Shown: piece after piece, positions 8,739 to 18,747 of the stretch
Numbering within the stretch: the first letter of the stretch is position 1
How the letters are laid out: each line of letters opens with the position of its first letter
Assembly (NCBI RefSeq): GCF_019693215.1
Contig: NZ_CP081183.1
Location: 809,226-873,225 of the forward strand
Length of the DNA: 64,000 bases
Direction of reading: 5' to 3'
Source: Salinarchaeum sp. IM2453
GTDB lineage: Archaea > Halobacteriota > Halobacteria > Halobacteriales > Salinarchaeaceae
Notes under the pieces: generated by a model
Told to the model about the DNA's origin: nothing
Databases searched by the model: none
Seen by the model: only the letters and a program-made list of their open reading frames with translations
Made by a program: the position numbers and the translations under genes

Positions 8739-11507
8739 AGCGTGGAGTCGCTCTCGAAGAAGGTCAGGAACAGACTCAAGCACGTCGTCAAGCTTCTCAA
8801 CGTCTGGACCACCTCCCTGCGCAAAGTCGGCTGGACCACCGCCGCCGCCGCCAACAGACTGTGCGAGTTCGCTGACAATCTCACCAGCATTGAGGTTCAC
8901 TGATTCGGGGACAGCAACAACAAACTGTGCACTGCCGTTACCACTGCCAATAACTGCCACAGTTCCATCTTCTTGAAGTGCTGTTGCGGTTGCACGCAGT
9001 TCATCAATATCGGCATCAATGCGCTGAATGACGGCCTCAGCATCGTTCAACTCAATGTTCTTTCCAGTGCTAGTTCCACTTGCACGGGCTGCAGCGAGTT
9101 CTTCTTTGAGTTCAGAAATGCGTTTTCCTCGGTCTTTCCATTCCTTGAAGAAGCGATCAGCTGTTTCTGGAACTTCTTGAGGCGTGACATCAAAGGTATC
9201 AGCTGTTTCAAGGAGAGCATCTTCTGTTTCCTGGATACCTTCAATGGCTGCCTCACCAGCAGAGAAAATCAAGCGTTCAACACCGTCTTGGACACGTTCG
9301 TTTGAGTGGATCTTGATAAATCCGATATCACCAGTACGACCCACATGTGTACCACCACATGCCTGAACATCATCATCAACGGTTATAATGCGAATCTCTT
9401 CACCAGCTGGAATGCCACCCTGATACAAATCAAAGCCATATTCGTCTTCAGCATCATTTCGGTGGATCCATTCCTGCGTAACGGACACATTCTTGCGAAC
9501 GATCTCGTTGGCACGCCGCTCGATAGATTTAATCTGTTTACGGTCAATCCGCTGATAATGAGTTAGGTCAATCCGAGAGCTGTCAATGCCTTTTTGTGCA
9601 CCTGCCTGTCGAATGTGCTCGCCGAGGACTTCTCGAGCACTGTCAATCACAATATGAGTCGCCGTGTGGTGTGCCATAAGCCGACTGCGGCGATCCCAGT
9701 CAATACTTCCGCGGATCATAGCACCTTTATCAAGCGGGGCGTCTGTTCGATGAAGGACAATGCCATTCTCAATCTGAACATCAGAGACAGAAACCGTTTG
9801 TTCGTCGCTTGAGAGAGTTCCCTTGTCAGCTGGTTGTCCACCACCTTCTGGGTAAAACATCGTCTGATCAAGGACAATATCATATCCTTCATCTTGTTCA
9901 AACACATCTAACACAACTGCCTCAAAGTCAGTTCCAGACTGGTTCTCGTAATAGAGTTTCTCAGTTTCAGGAAGATCAAAGAACCGTTCATCATCAGCTG
10001 CAGTCTCTGATTCCGCATCACCTTGATCATGCCGATCAGCTACAAGGGAATAGAAGTCATCCGGAATATCAAGATCAGCGCCTTCCTCAGCAGCGATTTC
10101 TCTTACCGTATCGGGTTGAATACCATGAGAATCATATAATTCGATAAGTGTCTCAGATGGGATTGGATCATCTTGCTCTGCATACTCAACTGCGATATCC
10201 TTCACCTTTCGGCGACCACGAGTTAGTGTTTCGCGGTATTTTTTGACTTCTGTTCGAACAATGTCTCGAATTGTATCTCGGTTAGAGTACCCAAGTCGTT
10301 TGGCTTGCATATCGACGAGTTCATCGATTGGAGCATCAACTCCTACATCATCAACAAGTCGCTTTGTACGGCGTAAAACCATTCTTGCAAGATATCCGGT
10401 TCCAACGTTGGATGGAACAATTCCATCTCCAAGCATGTAGGCGAGCGTCCGAGAGTGATCAGCAATTGCATAGATGGTCTCAAGCGGCTCAAGAAGTTCA
10501 CGAAGCCGGTCAACAGAAACCCCGAGTTCATCGGCAATATCACCACGAGCTGCTTCGACATCATCTACATCATCGATATCAAGAGTACCGGCGAGGCGGG
10601 AAGCATTATGAATAAGTTCGGATTCAGCTTCTGTGTACTCAATATCAGCACTTTCCTTGAGGAAATCAATCATGTCAGGGTAGATTGCCTCATAAACAGT
10701 TGGCGTCCCCTGTGACATCCAGGTCCATCGTTCGAGGCCGTATCCAGTATCGACAACGTATGTATCCATCTCAGAATAGCGATTGCCGTCTTTGAGTTTA
10801 TATTCGCCTTCTGGATCCTGCTTCATCGACATGAAGACCAGCGTCGACAATTCTAGTCCCCGGTAAATAACTTCAATTGCAGGGCCAGCGTTTCCGCCAC
10901 CAACCCATGGATCTTCGATGTAAATGACCTCATCTAAGTTCGCTCCCATCTCCTCTAACAATTGGTCACAGAGTTCAACAGTCCGGTCTTTCCAGTATAC
11001 TTCACCCTCGTATGCATATTCGTCATCAGCATCCTCTCGGGTATTGAATGCGTGATGAGCCATCATCTCGAAAGCCATGGTGTGTCGACCGGTCTTTCCA
11101 ACGTTGTCAATATCCTGCATTCGAATACATGGCTGTGAAATTGTCAGAGGATTCGCAGGAGGCGGAGTCTCCCCACTTGTGACAAGCGGTTGGAAGTCAT
11201 AGATCGATGCTTGGGTAAGCAACACGTCATCGCGCCACCGGTTCGCGGCGACAGGGTATGGCTCAATACGCTCGTGACCGTGCTCTTCGAAAAAAGAAAG
11301 GAATGCCTCGCGCATCTCCTCAAGCTCGAGTTTCTCGTCAAAGCCGGGATTGTCGATAAAGCTGTACGGTTCACAAGGGGGCTCACCGCACAGTTCCCGC
11401 TCAGCATCTCGCGTCCAGAAATGATCCCCACACTCCGGACATTGCTTGCGGTGGAACCCGTTTTCGGTAAAGTAGTCTAAGCGATACTCTTCTTCAAGTT
11501 GACTCAT
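8736..11507 (-). CDS. alaS: Alanyl-tRNA synthetase
   Basis: It charges tRNA-Ala and edits mischarged Ser/Gly. The protein (923 residues from [11 protein letters not shown]) is of the archaeal type, which has an extra N-terminal zinc module (CPECGDHFW). Class II catalytic motifs occupy the first third. The editing domain has HHTATHIV near residue 615 and [14 protein letters not shown] near residue 725, which give its zinc-binding His and Cys residues. The C-Ala region contains a Gly run ([16 protein letters not shown]) near the end, typical of the family. An upstream in-frame ATG would add 27 hydrophobic, non-conserved residues and was rejected. The stop codon lies in a family-B repeat. Confidence 0.96.
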   Translation of the reverse strand: MSQLEEEYRLDYFTENGFHRKQCPECGDHFWTRDAERELCGEPPCEPYSFIDNPGFDEKLELEEMREAFLSFFEEHGHERIEPYPVAANRWRDDVLLTQASIYDFQPLVTSGETPPPANPLTISQPCIRMQDIDNVGKTGRHTMAFEMMAHHAFNTREDADDEYAYEGEVYWKDRTVELCDQLLEEMGANLDEVIYIEDPWVGGGNAGPAIEVIYRGLELSTLVFMSMKQDPEGEYKLKDGNRYSEMDTYVVDTGYGLERWTWMSQGTPTVYEAIYPDMIDFLKESADIEYTEAESELIHNASRLAGTLDIDDVDDVEAARGDIADELGVSVDRLRELLEPLETIYAIADHSRTLAYMLGDGIVPSNVGTGYLARMVLRRTKRLVDDVGVDAPIDELVDMQAKRLGYSNRDTIRDIVRTEVKKYRETLTRGRRKVKDIAVEYAEQDDPIPSETLIELYDSHGIQPDTVREIAAEEGADLDIPDDFYSLVADRHDQGDAESETAADDERFFDLPETEKLYYENQSGTDFEAVVLDVFEQDEGYDIVLDQTMFYPEGGGQPADKGTLSSDEQTVSVSDVQIENGIVLHRTDAPLDKGAMIRGSIDWDRRSRLMAHHTATHIVIDSAREVLGEHIRQAGAQKGIDSSRIDLTHYQRIDRKQIKSIERRANEIVRKNVSVTQEWIHRNDAEDEYGFDLYQGGIPAGEEIRIITVDDDVQACGGTHVGRTGDIGFIKIHSNERVQDGVERLIFSAGEAAIEGIQETEDALLETADTFDVTPQEVPETADRFFKEWKDRGKRISELKEELAAARASGTSTGKNIELNDAEAVIQRIDADIDELRATATALQEDGTVAVIGSGNGSAQFVVAVPESVNLNAGEIVSELAQSVGGGGGGPADFAQGGGPDVEKLDDVLESVPDLLRERLHA

Positions 11508-11682
11508 TGAACTATACTGACTGGGCAGTGAGTAAAATAGTTCGGAAATAGTTTGATTAATACAATGAAAAATAAGATAGAGATGCACTAGAATAGATTA
11601 ATATTCACTATATTTTACGCATATATGAGACCATACATTGAACGAACAAGTAGAAAATAAAACAAACAGAATCGATTGTAAG

Positions 11683-13251
11683 TTAGTCAAGCGCAAGAGA
11701 AGCAAGCATGGCTTCGAGTTGGATTCGTTCATCTGCTCCTTCAACAATTCGATATTCAGTTTCACCCATTCGGTCCATGAGATGGACAGTTGTCTGTTCG
11801 TCAAGATCAAGGTCCCAGACGGATCGATGAAGTTGATCGAGAATGTCGCCACCAGCAATACCACGGTTAATAAGCAGATCCTCTAGACGCGATCTAGCAG
11901 CCAAAAAGTCACCATCGATAGCATATTGAGCCATTTCCATTACTTCTTCGGGACGGGCAGTTGACGTAATCGCATAGACATCTTCTTCGGTGACGGTCTC
12001 ACTGATAGATGCAGTGGCTTGTAAAGCATTAATTGCTCGGCGCATATCTCCATCTGCAACATACGCAATTGCGTCCAGACCGTCTTCAGTAATCGTTAGG
12101 CCTTCAGAATCCGCAACCCGGCGAATTTGTTCAGTAACAGCTTCATCAGAAAGTGGTGAAAATCGGAATACAGCGCACCGGGACTGAATTGGGTCAATAA
12201 TCCGGCTGGAGTAGTTACATGAAAGAATAAATCGGGTCTGATCAGAGAATTGTTCCATCGTTCGTCGCAACGCGGACTGTGCGTCACTGGTATTGTGGGT
12301 CAAGATGCCGTTGGAAAGCATAAAGTTTGGTGTTCCTTCCATGCTGATGTTGTATGCTTTTCCACGGTGACTGTACTCGATTTGATCGATAGGGGCTGTT
12401 GAGACAGTTTTTAGCCCACCGTCAGAAACAATCGTCTCAGACGCTTGATTAGGTGATATATTCGTGGGAGCTGTGTGTGCCGGCGTATCACCAGTATGGT
12501 CACCTGTGCAGTCGGAAGAACAGTATTGTTTGGTGGTCCATCGGCCACAGTTCTCACACGGAGAAACACCAATCTCCTGGCTGAAGTCAGCGATTTTGTC
12601 CCCTGCTGAGAGTTCACGAAGTTCCTTCTCAACAAGGTATCCATTATCATCTACGACAAAGAATGGATGAGTCAGGCTTGCCTGCATGGACCGACCATCA
12701 CACAGTGTGAGCTCAAAGAAATCCGCAACACCAGAGTCAACCTGTTTTCCGACATCCGATTGAATTTCATTGGTTTCAAAATCAACCGAAGGGATTTGCT
12801 CTCCTGTGCTGGAAACATCTTCAATTGGTTTAATCTCGGGGGACGATGGGTCACCAGTGATAACCTCAGTACCCGGTGGTACACACAGTGCGTCTGCCTC
12901 ATCAAGGAAGATAATACGGAATTCGTAGTCACCAAACGACGATCGGGCAAAATCTTTGATCCGACCTCGGACAACATCGATACCACGTTGATCAGATGCA
13001 TTTAGTTCAAGGAAGTGATTCTGCCAATCATCACCATAAATTTCACGCGCGATTGCTAACGCTGTGGTTGTTTTTCCAGTGCCTGCAGGGCCAGCAAAAA
13101 GGAGGTTAGATAAGTCATTATCGTCGACGTACGCACTAATCCGGTCGATAATTGCTTCGTGTCCTACGACTTCCGAAAGTTGCTGTGGCCGGTATTTTTC
13201 AACCCAGACATCTTCTCGTCCCATCGACAGTTCAGCGTCGGCTTCGCTCAT
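11683..13251 (-). CDS. rfcS: Replication factor C small subunit, intein-containing
   Basis: RFC small subunit is part of the clamp loader that places PCNA on DNA. The extein parts give a normal RfcS of about 324 residues: [14 protein letters not shown] near residue 17, Walker [10 protein letters not shown] near 54, Walker [10 protein letters not shown] near 113, and SRC-type motif [12 protein letters not shown] after the intein. A mini-intein (198 residues) interrupts the protein directly after DEADAL and before [10 protein letters not shown]. The start chosen is [24 protein letters not shown] is an alternative. The longer frame upstream (40 residues) overlaps hemD and is unlikely. hemD ends 40 bp upstream, so hemC-hemD-rfcS may form one transcription unit. 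Confidence 0.96.
   Translation of the reverse strand: MSEADAELSMGREDVWVEKYRPQQLSEVVGHEAIIDRISAYVDDNDLSNLLFAGPAGTGKTTTALAIAREIYGDDWQNHFLELNASDQRGIDVVRGRIKDFARSSFGDYEFRIIFLDEADALCVPPGTEVITGDPSSPEIKPIEDVSSTGEQIPSVDFETNEIQSDVGKQVDSGVADFFELTLCDGRSMQASLTHPFFVVDDNGYLVEKELRELSAGDKIADFSQEIGVSPCENCGRWTTKQYCSSDCTGDHTGDTPAHTAPTNISPNQASETIVSDGGLKTVSTAPIDQIEYSHRGKAYNISMEGTPNFMLSNGILTHNTSDAQSALRRTMEQFSDQTRFILSCNYSSRIIDPIQSRCAVFRFSPLSDEAVTEQIRRVADSEGLTITEDGLDAIAYVADGDMRRAINALQATASISETVTEEDVYAITSTARPEEVMEMAQYAIDGDFLAARSRLEDLLINRGIAGGDILDQLHRSVWDLDLDEQTTVHLMDRMGETEYRIVEGADERIQLEAMLASLALD
12292..12885 (-). other. Mini-intein in RfcS (198 residues), zinc-ribbon-like insert
   Basis: The splice domain shows block A beginning with Cys1 ([12 protein letters not shown]), block B with SLTHPFFVV, block F with [16 protein letters not shown] and block G GILTHN ending in His-Asn, followed by a Thr as the +1 nucleophile. 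These residues are all those needed for splicing, so it is probably active. No LAGLIDADG or HNH endonuclease is present. Between the splicing halves lies a short Cys-rich stretch (CENCGRW then YCSSDC, residues 232-248 of the host protein) that looks like a zinc knuckle. It sits at the Walker B site, a common RFC intein insertion point. Confidence 0.92.
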
Positions 13252-13291
13252 ACTCACATCAAACAGGTTTGGAAGCATAAAACGCGCGGGA

Positions 13292-14056
13292 TTAGTTTTC
13301 AGAAAAGTGATCCTGAAGCTCTGAAACAAGGACTTCAAAGTCGGCTGTAGATGCAACAAAGTCAACATCAATCTCGTTGCTTGCTGCTGTATCAGCCGTT
13401 GGAGGGCCTATGACACCGACAGTAACAGAACGTAGTTGATTTTTGAGATCCGAGAGGGTCTGTCGTTCAGTTGCAACGTCTATAAAGTGGGTAACCGTGA
13501 GTGAGGATGTAAATAGAATTGCGTCCAATTTACCGTCAATAAGTAGATCAACTGAGACACCGGCATCGTCTGGACGATTAAGTGTATACAAAATAGTTTC
13601 AGAGACAGTGGCTCCGGCATCTTCAAGACCATCAATTAGCACATCGCTTCCATGATCACTCCGAGCCACTTCCACGGTAGCACCGGGCATATCTGTTCGG
13701 AGTTCAGTGACGAGGCCGGAAGAGGTGTATGTCTCTGGGATCCGATCAACAGGATACCCAGCCGTTCGCAAGGCATCAGCAGTCGACGTTCCGATAGCAA
13801 CGATTTTCGCATCAGTATTCGGGGTCCAATCTGCATCTGAGATGATATCAACACCGGTTTTGCTCGTAAATACGATGTAATCTGCATTAGGAGATGGAAG
13901 AGATCCGGTAGGAGTAATTGCAAGCATCGGATCTGGAACTGGATCAAATCCAGCCTCTGTAAGCAACTCGACAGCAGTATCAATCCGCTCATCATCTGGC
14001 CGGAATACAGCAACGGTAGGCCTCGATTCAGATGATTGTTGAGCTGATCCAGACAT
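13292..14056 (-). CDS. hemD: Uroporphyrinogen-III synthase
   Basis: HemD cyclises and inverts ring D of hydroxymethylbilane to give uroporphyrinogen III, the precursor of haem, sirohaem and cobalamin. The family is poorly conserved, but the 254-residue protein shows the expected bilobal pattern: [11 protein letters not shown] at the N-terminus, [14 protein letters not shown] near residue 60, [13 protein letters not shown] near 85, and [15 protein letters not shown] near 185. It follows hemC with a 3-bp gap on the same strand, which strongly supports the assignment. Confidence 0.92.
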   Translation of the reverse strand: MSGSAQQSSESRPTVAVFRPDDERIDTAVELLTEAGFDPVPDPMLAITPTGSLPSPNADYIVFTSKTGVDIISDADWTPNTDAKIVAIGTSTADALRTAGYPVDRIPETYTSSGLVTELRTDMPGATVEVARSDHGSDVLIDGLEDAGATVSETILYTLNRPDDAGVSVDLLIDGKLDAILFTSSLTVTHFIDVATERQTLSDLKNQLRSVTVGVIGPPTADTAASNEIDVDFVASTADFEVLVSELQDHFSEN

Positions 14057-14059
14057 TAT

Positions 14060-15133
14060 TTAGTATTGCTTTTTTGCGGCTTCAATAATATCTGCAGCAC
14101 CTTTCTCACGGAGTGAATTGGCAAACTCGATGGCCGCCTCTCGATGTCGCTCGATTGGAAGGTCACGGGCCTCTAAGATAACATCAGATGCATCTTGGGA
14201 AAGAACATGCACAGTAGTATGGACATACTGACCTTGAACAACTGCCGAGATACCAAGCGGTGCGACACATCCACCGCCAAGTTCAGAGAGGATTGTTCGT
14301 TCAACGATCACCTCAGTACGACTAACAGCATCATCAAGATGCGTCCGTATGATTTCAATGACATCCTTATCAGCGGCGGAAACAGCGATTGCTCCTTGGC
14401 CGGGAGCAGGAACAAAATCAGATTCCGGAAGACGCTGATAGTTTAAATGACGGAGAAGGCCAGAGCGGCGGAGTCCTGCTTCCGCAAGAACAATTGCATC
14501 ATACTCTGTTGATACCTCTTGTTCAAGAGCTTCTCGTTCAATTTCAGCTAGTCCATTGAACCACTCATCCAGATCTTGATCAAACGATTCGCCAGTATCG
14601 TCATCACTTTCCTCTGCCTCAAGGCGCTTTTCATGTTCAGCCTGAAGCGATGGAGCAAGAAGCTTCTTGATGCGAGTGTCAACATTTCCACGGAGCGGCT
14701 GTACATCGATATCTGGGCGTACAGCGAGTAGTTGCGCCTTTCGTCGGAGACTCGACGTCCCAACGGTTGCATTGCTTGGCAGATCATCAATCGCCGCTCC
14801 ATCAGGAGAAACCAGTACATCATTTCGGCGTTCTCGTTCAGGGATAGCAGCAATCGTTAGCTCGTCTGGCATATCTGTCGGAACATCTTTCATAGAGTGA
14901 ACAGCTGCGTCAGCTTCAGAGAAGAGAACACGTTCGTCAAGACTTCGGACGAATGCACCGGTCTTACCGAGATTCTGTATAAGCTCATCTCGAATTTGGT
15001 CCCCAGTTGTCTCCACTTCAAGTAGTTCAACATTGTATCGATAATCTTCCAGTACCGACTGAACAGATGCAGACTGTCGAAGAGCGAGGTCCGATCGGCG
15101 TGTCGCTAACGACAGTGTCTCGCGGGTGCTCAT
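14060..15133 (-). CDS. hemC: Hydroxymethylbilane synthase (porphobilinogen deaminase)
   Basis: HemC polymerises four porphobilinogens to hydroxymethylbilane. The motifs in order are LATRRSDLALRQ near residue 8, VHSMKDVPTDMP near 78, GTSSLRRKAQLL near 120, PLRGNVDTRIKKL near 140 and GGGCVAPLGIS near 285, whose Cys anchors the dipyrromethane cofactor. An acidic insertion (EAEESDDDTGESFDQD) near residue 175 is a haloarchaeal adaptation. It is the first gene of a hemC-hemD(-rfcS) cluster; a DCC-family gene lies 83 bp upstream on the same strand. Confidence 0.96.
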   Translation of the reverse strand: MSTRETLSLATRRSDLALRQSASVQSVLEDYRYNVELLEVETTGDQIRDELIQNLGKTGAFVRSLDERVLFSEADAAVHSMKDVPTDMPDELTIAAIPERERRNDVLVSPDGAAIDDLPSNATVGTSSLRRKAQLLAVRPDIDVQPLRGNVDTRIKKLLAPSLQAEHEKRLEAEESDDDTGESFDQDLDEWFNGLAEIEREALEQEVSTEYDAIVLAEAGLRRSGLLRHLNYQRLPESDFVPAPGQGAIAVSAADKDVIEIIRTHLDDAVSRTEVIVERTILSELGGGCVAPLGISAVVQGQYVHTTVHVLSQDASDVILEARDLPIERHREAAIEFANSLREKGAADIIEAAKKQY

Positions 15134-15216
15134 ATATACTCACTATAGGTGAATACAAAAAAACTCCTCAGTTCGACGTCAGTTGATGTGGCATTTTATT
15201 AGATGGCAATATTGGA

Positions 15217-15630
15217 TCAAACTGAGCCAGCAGCAGCCAGCAAATCATCAAGCTGATGAAAAGCATTTTCGGTCATAGCAACAGTTTCGTGCACCAAGTC
15301 AAAGTCCGGCTTTGCGTCTGATGTTTCACGAGTCAGCTGTGCCAATGACTCATAATTTGTTTCGATGGCACCGGCTGCGAATGACGGGAGACCAGCTCTG
15401 TCACTTATCTTACGAGCAGCGTTCCGACCAACATGAACTTCCTGATGTTTGAAGTCAGCAAGGACCAAGGAAAAGGGAATCGAATCAAATTGTGCGGATA
15501 AAAAGATCTGCGCTGCTTCGTGTTCCCACGGTACAACCTCAGTTCTTGCTGTTCTTTGCGCAATGGCTGCTGCACGAGAACAGAACTGACAGTTCCCATC
15601 GAATAAAAGAACAGCATTGGACGAGCTCAT
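15217..15630 (-). CDS. DCC-family (DUF393) thiol-disulfide oxidoreductase-like protein
   Basis: The 137-residue protein begins NAVLLFDGNCQFCSRAA, the DGxCxxC signature of the DCC family, related to thioredoxin folds. The substrate and partner are unknown. It is encoded immediately upstream of hemC on the same strand, but the 83-bp gap leaves open whether they are co-transcribed. It is soluble, with no signal peptide. The normal family length is 110-140 residues. Confidence 0.85.
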   Translation of the reverse strand: MSSSNAVLLFDGNCQFCSRAAAIAQRTARTEVVPWEHEAAQIFLSAQFDSIPFSLVLADFKHQEVHVGRNAARKISDRAGLPSFAAGAIETNYESLAQLTRETSDAKPDFDLVHETVAMTENAFHQLDDLLAAAGSV

Positions 15631-15681
15631 TATGAAATATAGGTGACGAGAGTGAATATATGTTACCTCAAATTTAACTTT

Positions 15682-16042
15682 TGCAGGCTACGTCCCCGTC
15701 CTCAAGGAGTGAGTAGTGCGGGGATACAGCCGTCACTTAGCCACAGCAAAAACAGTCAACTCAATTGCTAGCAAACACTGAATTGTGACGGGGTTTACTC
15801 ATGAGGTTGGCTTCGAGTGGGATTATAACCGCGGTCAGACTCTATTTCCCGTCACCAGCAAGTAGGATTTGGACAATCCAAAGCAACGCCTGCGGAGACT
15901 GGCACCGCTGTGGACACGGATGCCACCCATGAAGTGTCTGCAAGTGCCGTCGTGGAATCAGAAAGTCCTGTTCGAAAGACAGGAAGCCCCGTCCTCAACA
16001 AAGAGGGTGCAGCCCGAGCAGAGTAGGGCGGGGGAAGTTCAC
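15682..16042 (+). mobile_element. Family C long element, TnpB-deleted IS605-like derivative
   Basis: It opens with the family-C left end (GCAGGCTACGTCCCC, then CTCAAGGAGTGAGTAG), preceded by TTTAACTT, and closes with GTAGGGCGGGGGAAGTTCAC, an IS200/IS605-type right end. Between them is a long-range inverted repeat (CCGTCAC near 15731, GTGACGG near 15785) and the last 55 codons of TnpB. A nearly identical 360-bp arrangement lies at 50002-50361. The retained 3' half corresponds to where the overlapping omega-RNA (sotRNA) of IS1341-type elements is encoded, so the element could still yield a structured RNA. Confidence 0.75.
15862..16026 (+). pseudogene. TnpB C-terminal tail (55 codons) inside the long element
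   Basis: The frame reads VGFGQSKATPAETGTAVD and later SAVVESESP, ending ARAE and TAG. This resembles the C-terminal tail of haloarchaeal IS1341-type TnpB proteins as I know them. All catalytic parts are missing. The second copy at 50181-50345 is also 165 bp and in frame to a stop. Confidence 0.7.
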
Positions 16043-16060
16043 AGAATATCAAGGCGGATG

Positions 16061-16135
16061 CCACGGGGTCGTCCGGAAATCTCCGATTTCCGTGATCACG
16101 AGAATCGAAGATGCTCGAACGACTTGACCCCGTGG
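16061..16135. repeat. Family E 75-bp repeat, copy 1
   Basis: It is bounded by CCACGGGGTC and GACCCCGTGG (inverted) and contains the core TTTCCGTGATCACGAGAATC. The copy at 61641-61715 is also exactly 75 bp, with a similar core and ends CCTTGGGG/CCCCGAGG. It contains no gene. Confidence 0.6.
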
Positions 16136-16331
16136 AGGAAGCCGACACGCAACCGAATACAACATATTCAAAGAGTTTAAAATCGTATTCGAAACTAGTA
16201 ACTCGCAGCCAGATGTGTTGTGAGTTACGGGCTGTCCGTCAACCAGCCCCTCGAAGTTAGGGACGTTGAACGTGAATGGTCAGACCAGACCTACCGAGTA
16301 CTTCTCGGTTAGAACGGGAGTCAACTAACAA

Positions 16332-16354
16332 GCCTCGGGGCTTGACCCCGAGGC
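16332..16354 (+). repeat. Family A right-end hairpin, copy 1
   Basis: GCCTCGGGGCTTGACCCCGAGGC is a near-perfect hairpin followed by AGTTGAC. The shape (hairpin plus short tail ending TTGAC or TTCAC) is that of an IS200/IS605 right end. It lies just downstream of the thiC stop, so it could also act as a transcript 3' structure. Confidence 0.65.
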
Positions 16355-16393
16355 AGTTGACAGAGACACGATTTCCAGATGGATCAATTTGAG

Positions 16394-17800
16394 CTATGGG
16401 ATATGGGCAGGACAGGACGAAAAGTCGATCTCCTCAGAGATATCTGGAAGATTTTGATGCGGAGCATCTGAGTCTTGAATAGCAGTAATATCTGCTGATG
16501 TATCAGATTCTGTTGTGTCTTTTCGATCTTGATCGATACGCATCGAGCAATACTCAACACCACACATTGAGCAGAATCGTTGCTGTGTAGACTCTGACTG
16601 ATCATCATCAGAATCATCTGATTTGAATCCATCATGGGCACGTTCAGAATCAATCGCAAGTTCAAATTGTCGAGGCCAATTGAATGAAGCACGAGCGCTC
16701 GAAAGAGCGTTATCCCAGTCGTGGGGAGTGCCAGTGGCAATGTCTGCTGCATGCGCGGCAATGCGAGCGGCGATAATTCCTTCTCGAACATCGGATTCGT
16801 CTGGAAGGCCAAGATGTTCAGCTGGCGTTACATAACAGAGCATTGCCGCACCAGCCCGAGCAGCTTCAGTTCCACCAATAGCACTGGTGATATGATCGTA
16901 TCCAGGGGCAATATCAGTCACAACGGGACCGAGGACATAATATGGCGCTCCGTCACATATCTCCTGTTGTCGTTTCACATCGTCTGCAATTTGATCAAAC
17001 GTCATGTGCCCTGGTCCTTCAATCATGACTTGCACACCGTGCTCTTTCGCCCGCGTAGTTAGCTCGCCAAGAACGTCCAGTTCAGCATATTGAGCAGCGT
17101 CACCTGCATCTGCAATTGAACCGGGACGGAGTCCATCACCAAGACTGATTGTTACGTCGTGCTCACGAAGAATCTGGCAAATATCATCGTATGCAGTGTA
17201 CAATGGGTTTTCTGCATCGTGTTCATCCATCCATGCTGCAAGAATCGATCCTCCACGCGACACAATTCCCGTAAGGCGGTCATCAGCATACGACAGGTGT
17301 TCCTTCAGAAGGCCAGCGTGGATCGTCATATAGTCGACACCTTGTCGAGCTTGTGATTCAATTTCAGTTAGCAACTGATTCTGTGTAAGTTCAGTATGAC
17401 TATCAACGGTTGTTGCTGCAGCATAAATTGGAACAGTTCCAATTGGGATAGGACTACGGGCAATGTGATCCTTGCGAATCTTGTCAAGTGGCCCTTCCGT
17501 TGAAAGGTCCATTACGGTGTCTGCACCGTAGTCCAGTGCTGTTTGGAGTTTGTCTCGTTCAGCGCCCAGATCATCACTAAGAGAGCTAGTTCCAATATTG
17601 GCGTTCACTTTTGTTGAAAATTCTCGACCAATGACGATAGGATCAAGCGACTCATGGGATGGATTTGCTGGAATAACTGCATCTCCAGAGGCAACAGCCT
17701 CCCGAATTGTCTCGGACTCAACCTGTTCTCGGTCTGCAACACGTTCCATCGCAGCAGTAATAGTGCCAGATCTGGCGTGCTCTAGCTGCGTTTTCGACAT
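16394..17800 (-). CDS. thiC: Phosphomethylpyrimidine synthase ThiC
   Basis: ThiC is a radical-SAM enzyme that converts aminoimidazole ribotide to HMP phosphate for thiamine. It begins MSKTQLEHARSGTIT (468 residues). Blocks include VMDLSTEGPLDKIR near residue 100, YMTIHAGLL near 165, SRGGSILAAW near 185, GDGLRPGSIADA near 225 and EGPGHM near 265. The C-terminal cluster motif CSMCGVEYC (CxxCxxxxC) binds the 4Fe-4S centre, and an acidic tail follows. I saw no TPP-riboswitch-like sequence in the 129 bp up to rlmE, which is divergent. Confidence 0.97.
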   Translation of the reverse strand: MSKTQLEHARSGTITAAMERVADREQVESETIREAVASGDAVIPANPSHESLDPIVIGREFSTKVNANIGTSSLSDDLGAERDKLQTALDYGADTVMDLSTEGPLDKIRKDHIARSPIPIGTVPIYAAATTVDSHTELTQNQLLTEIESQARQGVDYMTIHAGLLKEHLSYADDRLTGIVSRGGSILAAWMDEHDAENPLYTAYDDICQILREHDVTISLGDGLRPGSIADAGDAAQYAELDVLGELTTRAKEHGVQVMIEGPGHMTFDQIADDVKRQQEICDGAPYYVLGPVVTDIAPGYDHITSAIGGTEAARAGAAMLCYVTPAEHLGLPDESDVREGIIAARIAAHAADIATGTPHDWDNALSSARASFNWPRQFELAIDSERAHDGFKSDDSDDDQSESTQQRFCSMCGVEYCSMRIDQDRKDTTESDTSADITAIQDSDAPHQNLPDISEEIDFSSCPAHIP

Positions 17801-17929
17801 TATATTAACTAGTAATAACACCCGCTAATAAAAATAACGGTTGAATATTCAACAAATTGAGTAAATACAATATAGGTGAAAGAACAACGACATGCATATC
17901 CAACCGGATGGGCTATTAATGAATGAATA

Positions 17930-18736
17930 ATGGCTCGAAAAGATGATTATTACAATCGGGCAAAACAGGAAGGATATCGGGCCCGGTCAGCATACAAGCT
18001 AAAACAGATTGATTCAGAGGTGGGATTATTTGATGATGGAGCAGTAGTGGTTGATCTTGGGGCAGCACCTGGTGGATGGATGCAGGTTGCCGCTGAAAAA
18101 GTTGGAAAAACAGGAACAGTGGTTGGGGTTGATCGGCAACGAATTGATCCACTAGAAGACACAGAGGCAACAGTTGAGTTACTTCGCGGAGACATTACCG
18201 AAGAGGAGACACATGAGCGAATAACCAGTACAGTCGAATCTGTAACGGGTATTCAGCCAGAAGGAAAGCAAAATGGTCCTGTTGATGTAGTGTTGTCGGA
18301 TATGGCACCGAATATGTCGGGAGATTATGATCTTGATCATGCCCGATCAGTCTACTTAGCAAAACAGGCAGCCAACGTTGGACAGGCTGTGCTACGGGCA
18401 GGAGGTGACCTCGTAATTAAGGTCTTCCAGGGCCGAGATCTTGACGATCTAGAAGCAGAACTTGAAGAGGATTTTGAATACGTTCGGCGATATACTCCAG
18501 AAGCGTCTCGTGATGAATCTTCTGAGATTTACCTTATCGCAAGGTCATTCCTAACAGCACCTGTTCGTCCGGGCGATGAACTAACAGTGGAAATCACAGA
18601 TACTGGACAAGAAGGAGATGGAATCACGACAGTTGAGGGGTATACGCTCTTTGTGTCAGGTGCGAATGAAGGGGAGTCAATTGATGTTAGGGTCACTGAC
18701 TGTAAAGCGAATTTTGGCTTTGCAGAGCGAATTTAG
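17930..18736 (+). CDS. rlmE: 23S rRNA (uridine-2'-O)-methyltransferase RlmE/FtsJ with TRAM domain
   Basis: This SAM-dependent enzyme 2'-O-methylates a uridine in the 23S rRNA A-loop. SAYKLKQID near residue 18 carries the first catalytic Lys. VVDLGAAPGGWMQVA near residue 42 is the SAM loop, VVLSDMAPNMSG near 122 has the catalytic Asp, and DLVIKVFQGRD near 160 the second Lys. Residues about 205-268 (from PVRPGDELTVEITD to ANFGFAERI) form a TRAM RNA-binding domain, the usual archaeal C-terminal addition. It is convergent with tatCt, with 11 bp between them. Confidence 0.95.
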   Translation: MARKDDYYNRAKQEGYRARSAYKLKQIDSEVGLFDDGAVVVDLGAAPGGWMQVAAEKVGKTGTVVGVDRQRIDPLEDTEATVELLRGDITEEETHERITSTVESVTGIQPEGKQNGPVDVVLSDMAPNMSGDYDLDHARSVYLAKQAANVGQAVLRAGGDLVIKVFQGRDLDDLEAELEEDFEYVRRYTPEASRDESSEIYLIARSFLTAPVRPGDELTVEITDTGQEGDGITTVEGYTLFVSGANEGESIDVRVTDCKANFGFAERI

Positions 18737-18747
18737 TAATAAAATGT

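Larger units (their letters stand above)
15631..16393. other. Gene-free interval packed with mobile-element remnants
   Basis: Between the DCC gene and thiC there is no intact gene. In order the interval holds a 360-bp TnpB-derived element (15682-16042), a 75-bp family-E repeat (16061-16135), about 195 bp that I cannot assign, and a family-A hairpin (16332-16354) followed by CAGTTGAC. Confidence 0.75.

Noticed and set aside
13252-13371. 40-residue N-terminal extension of RfcS
   Set aside because: It overlaps the end of hemD, is not acidic and precedes the conserved start; ATG at 13251 fits the family.
17801-17929. Search for a TPP riboswitch upstream of thiC
   Set aside because: No sequence resembling the conserved TPP-box elements is visible in the 129-bp divergent region.
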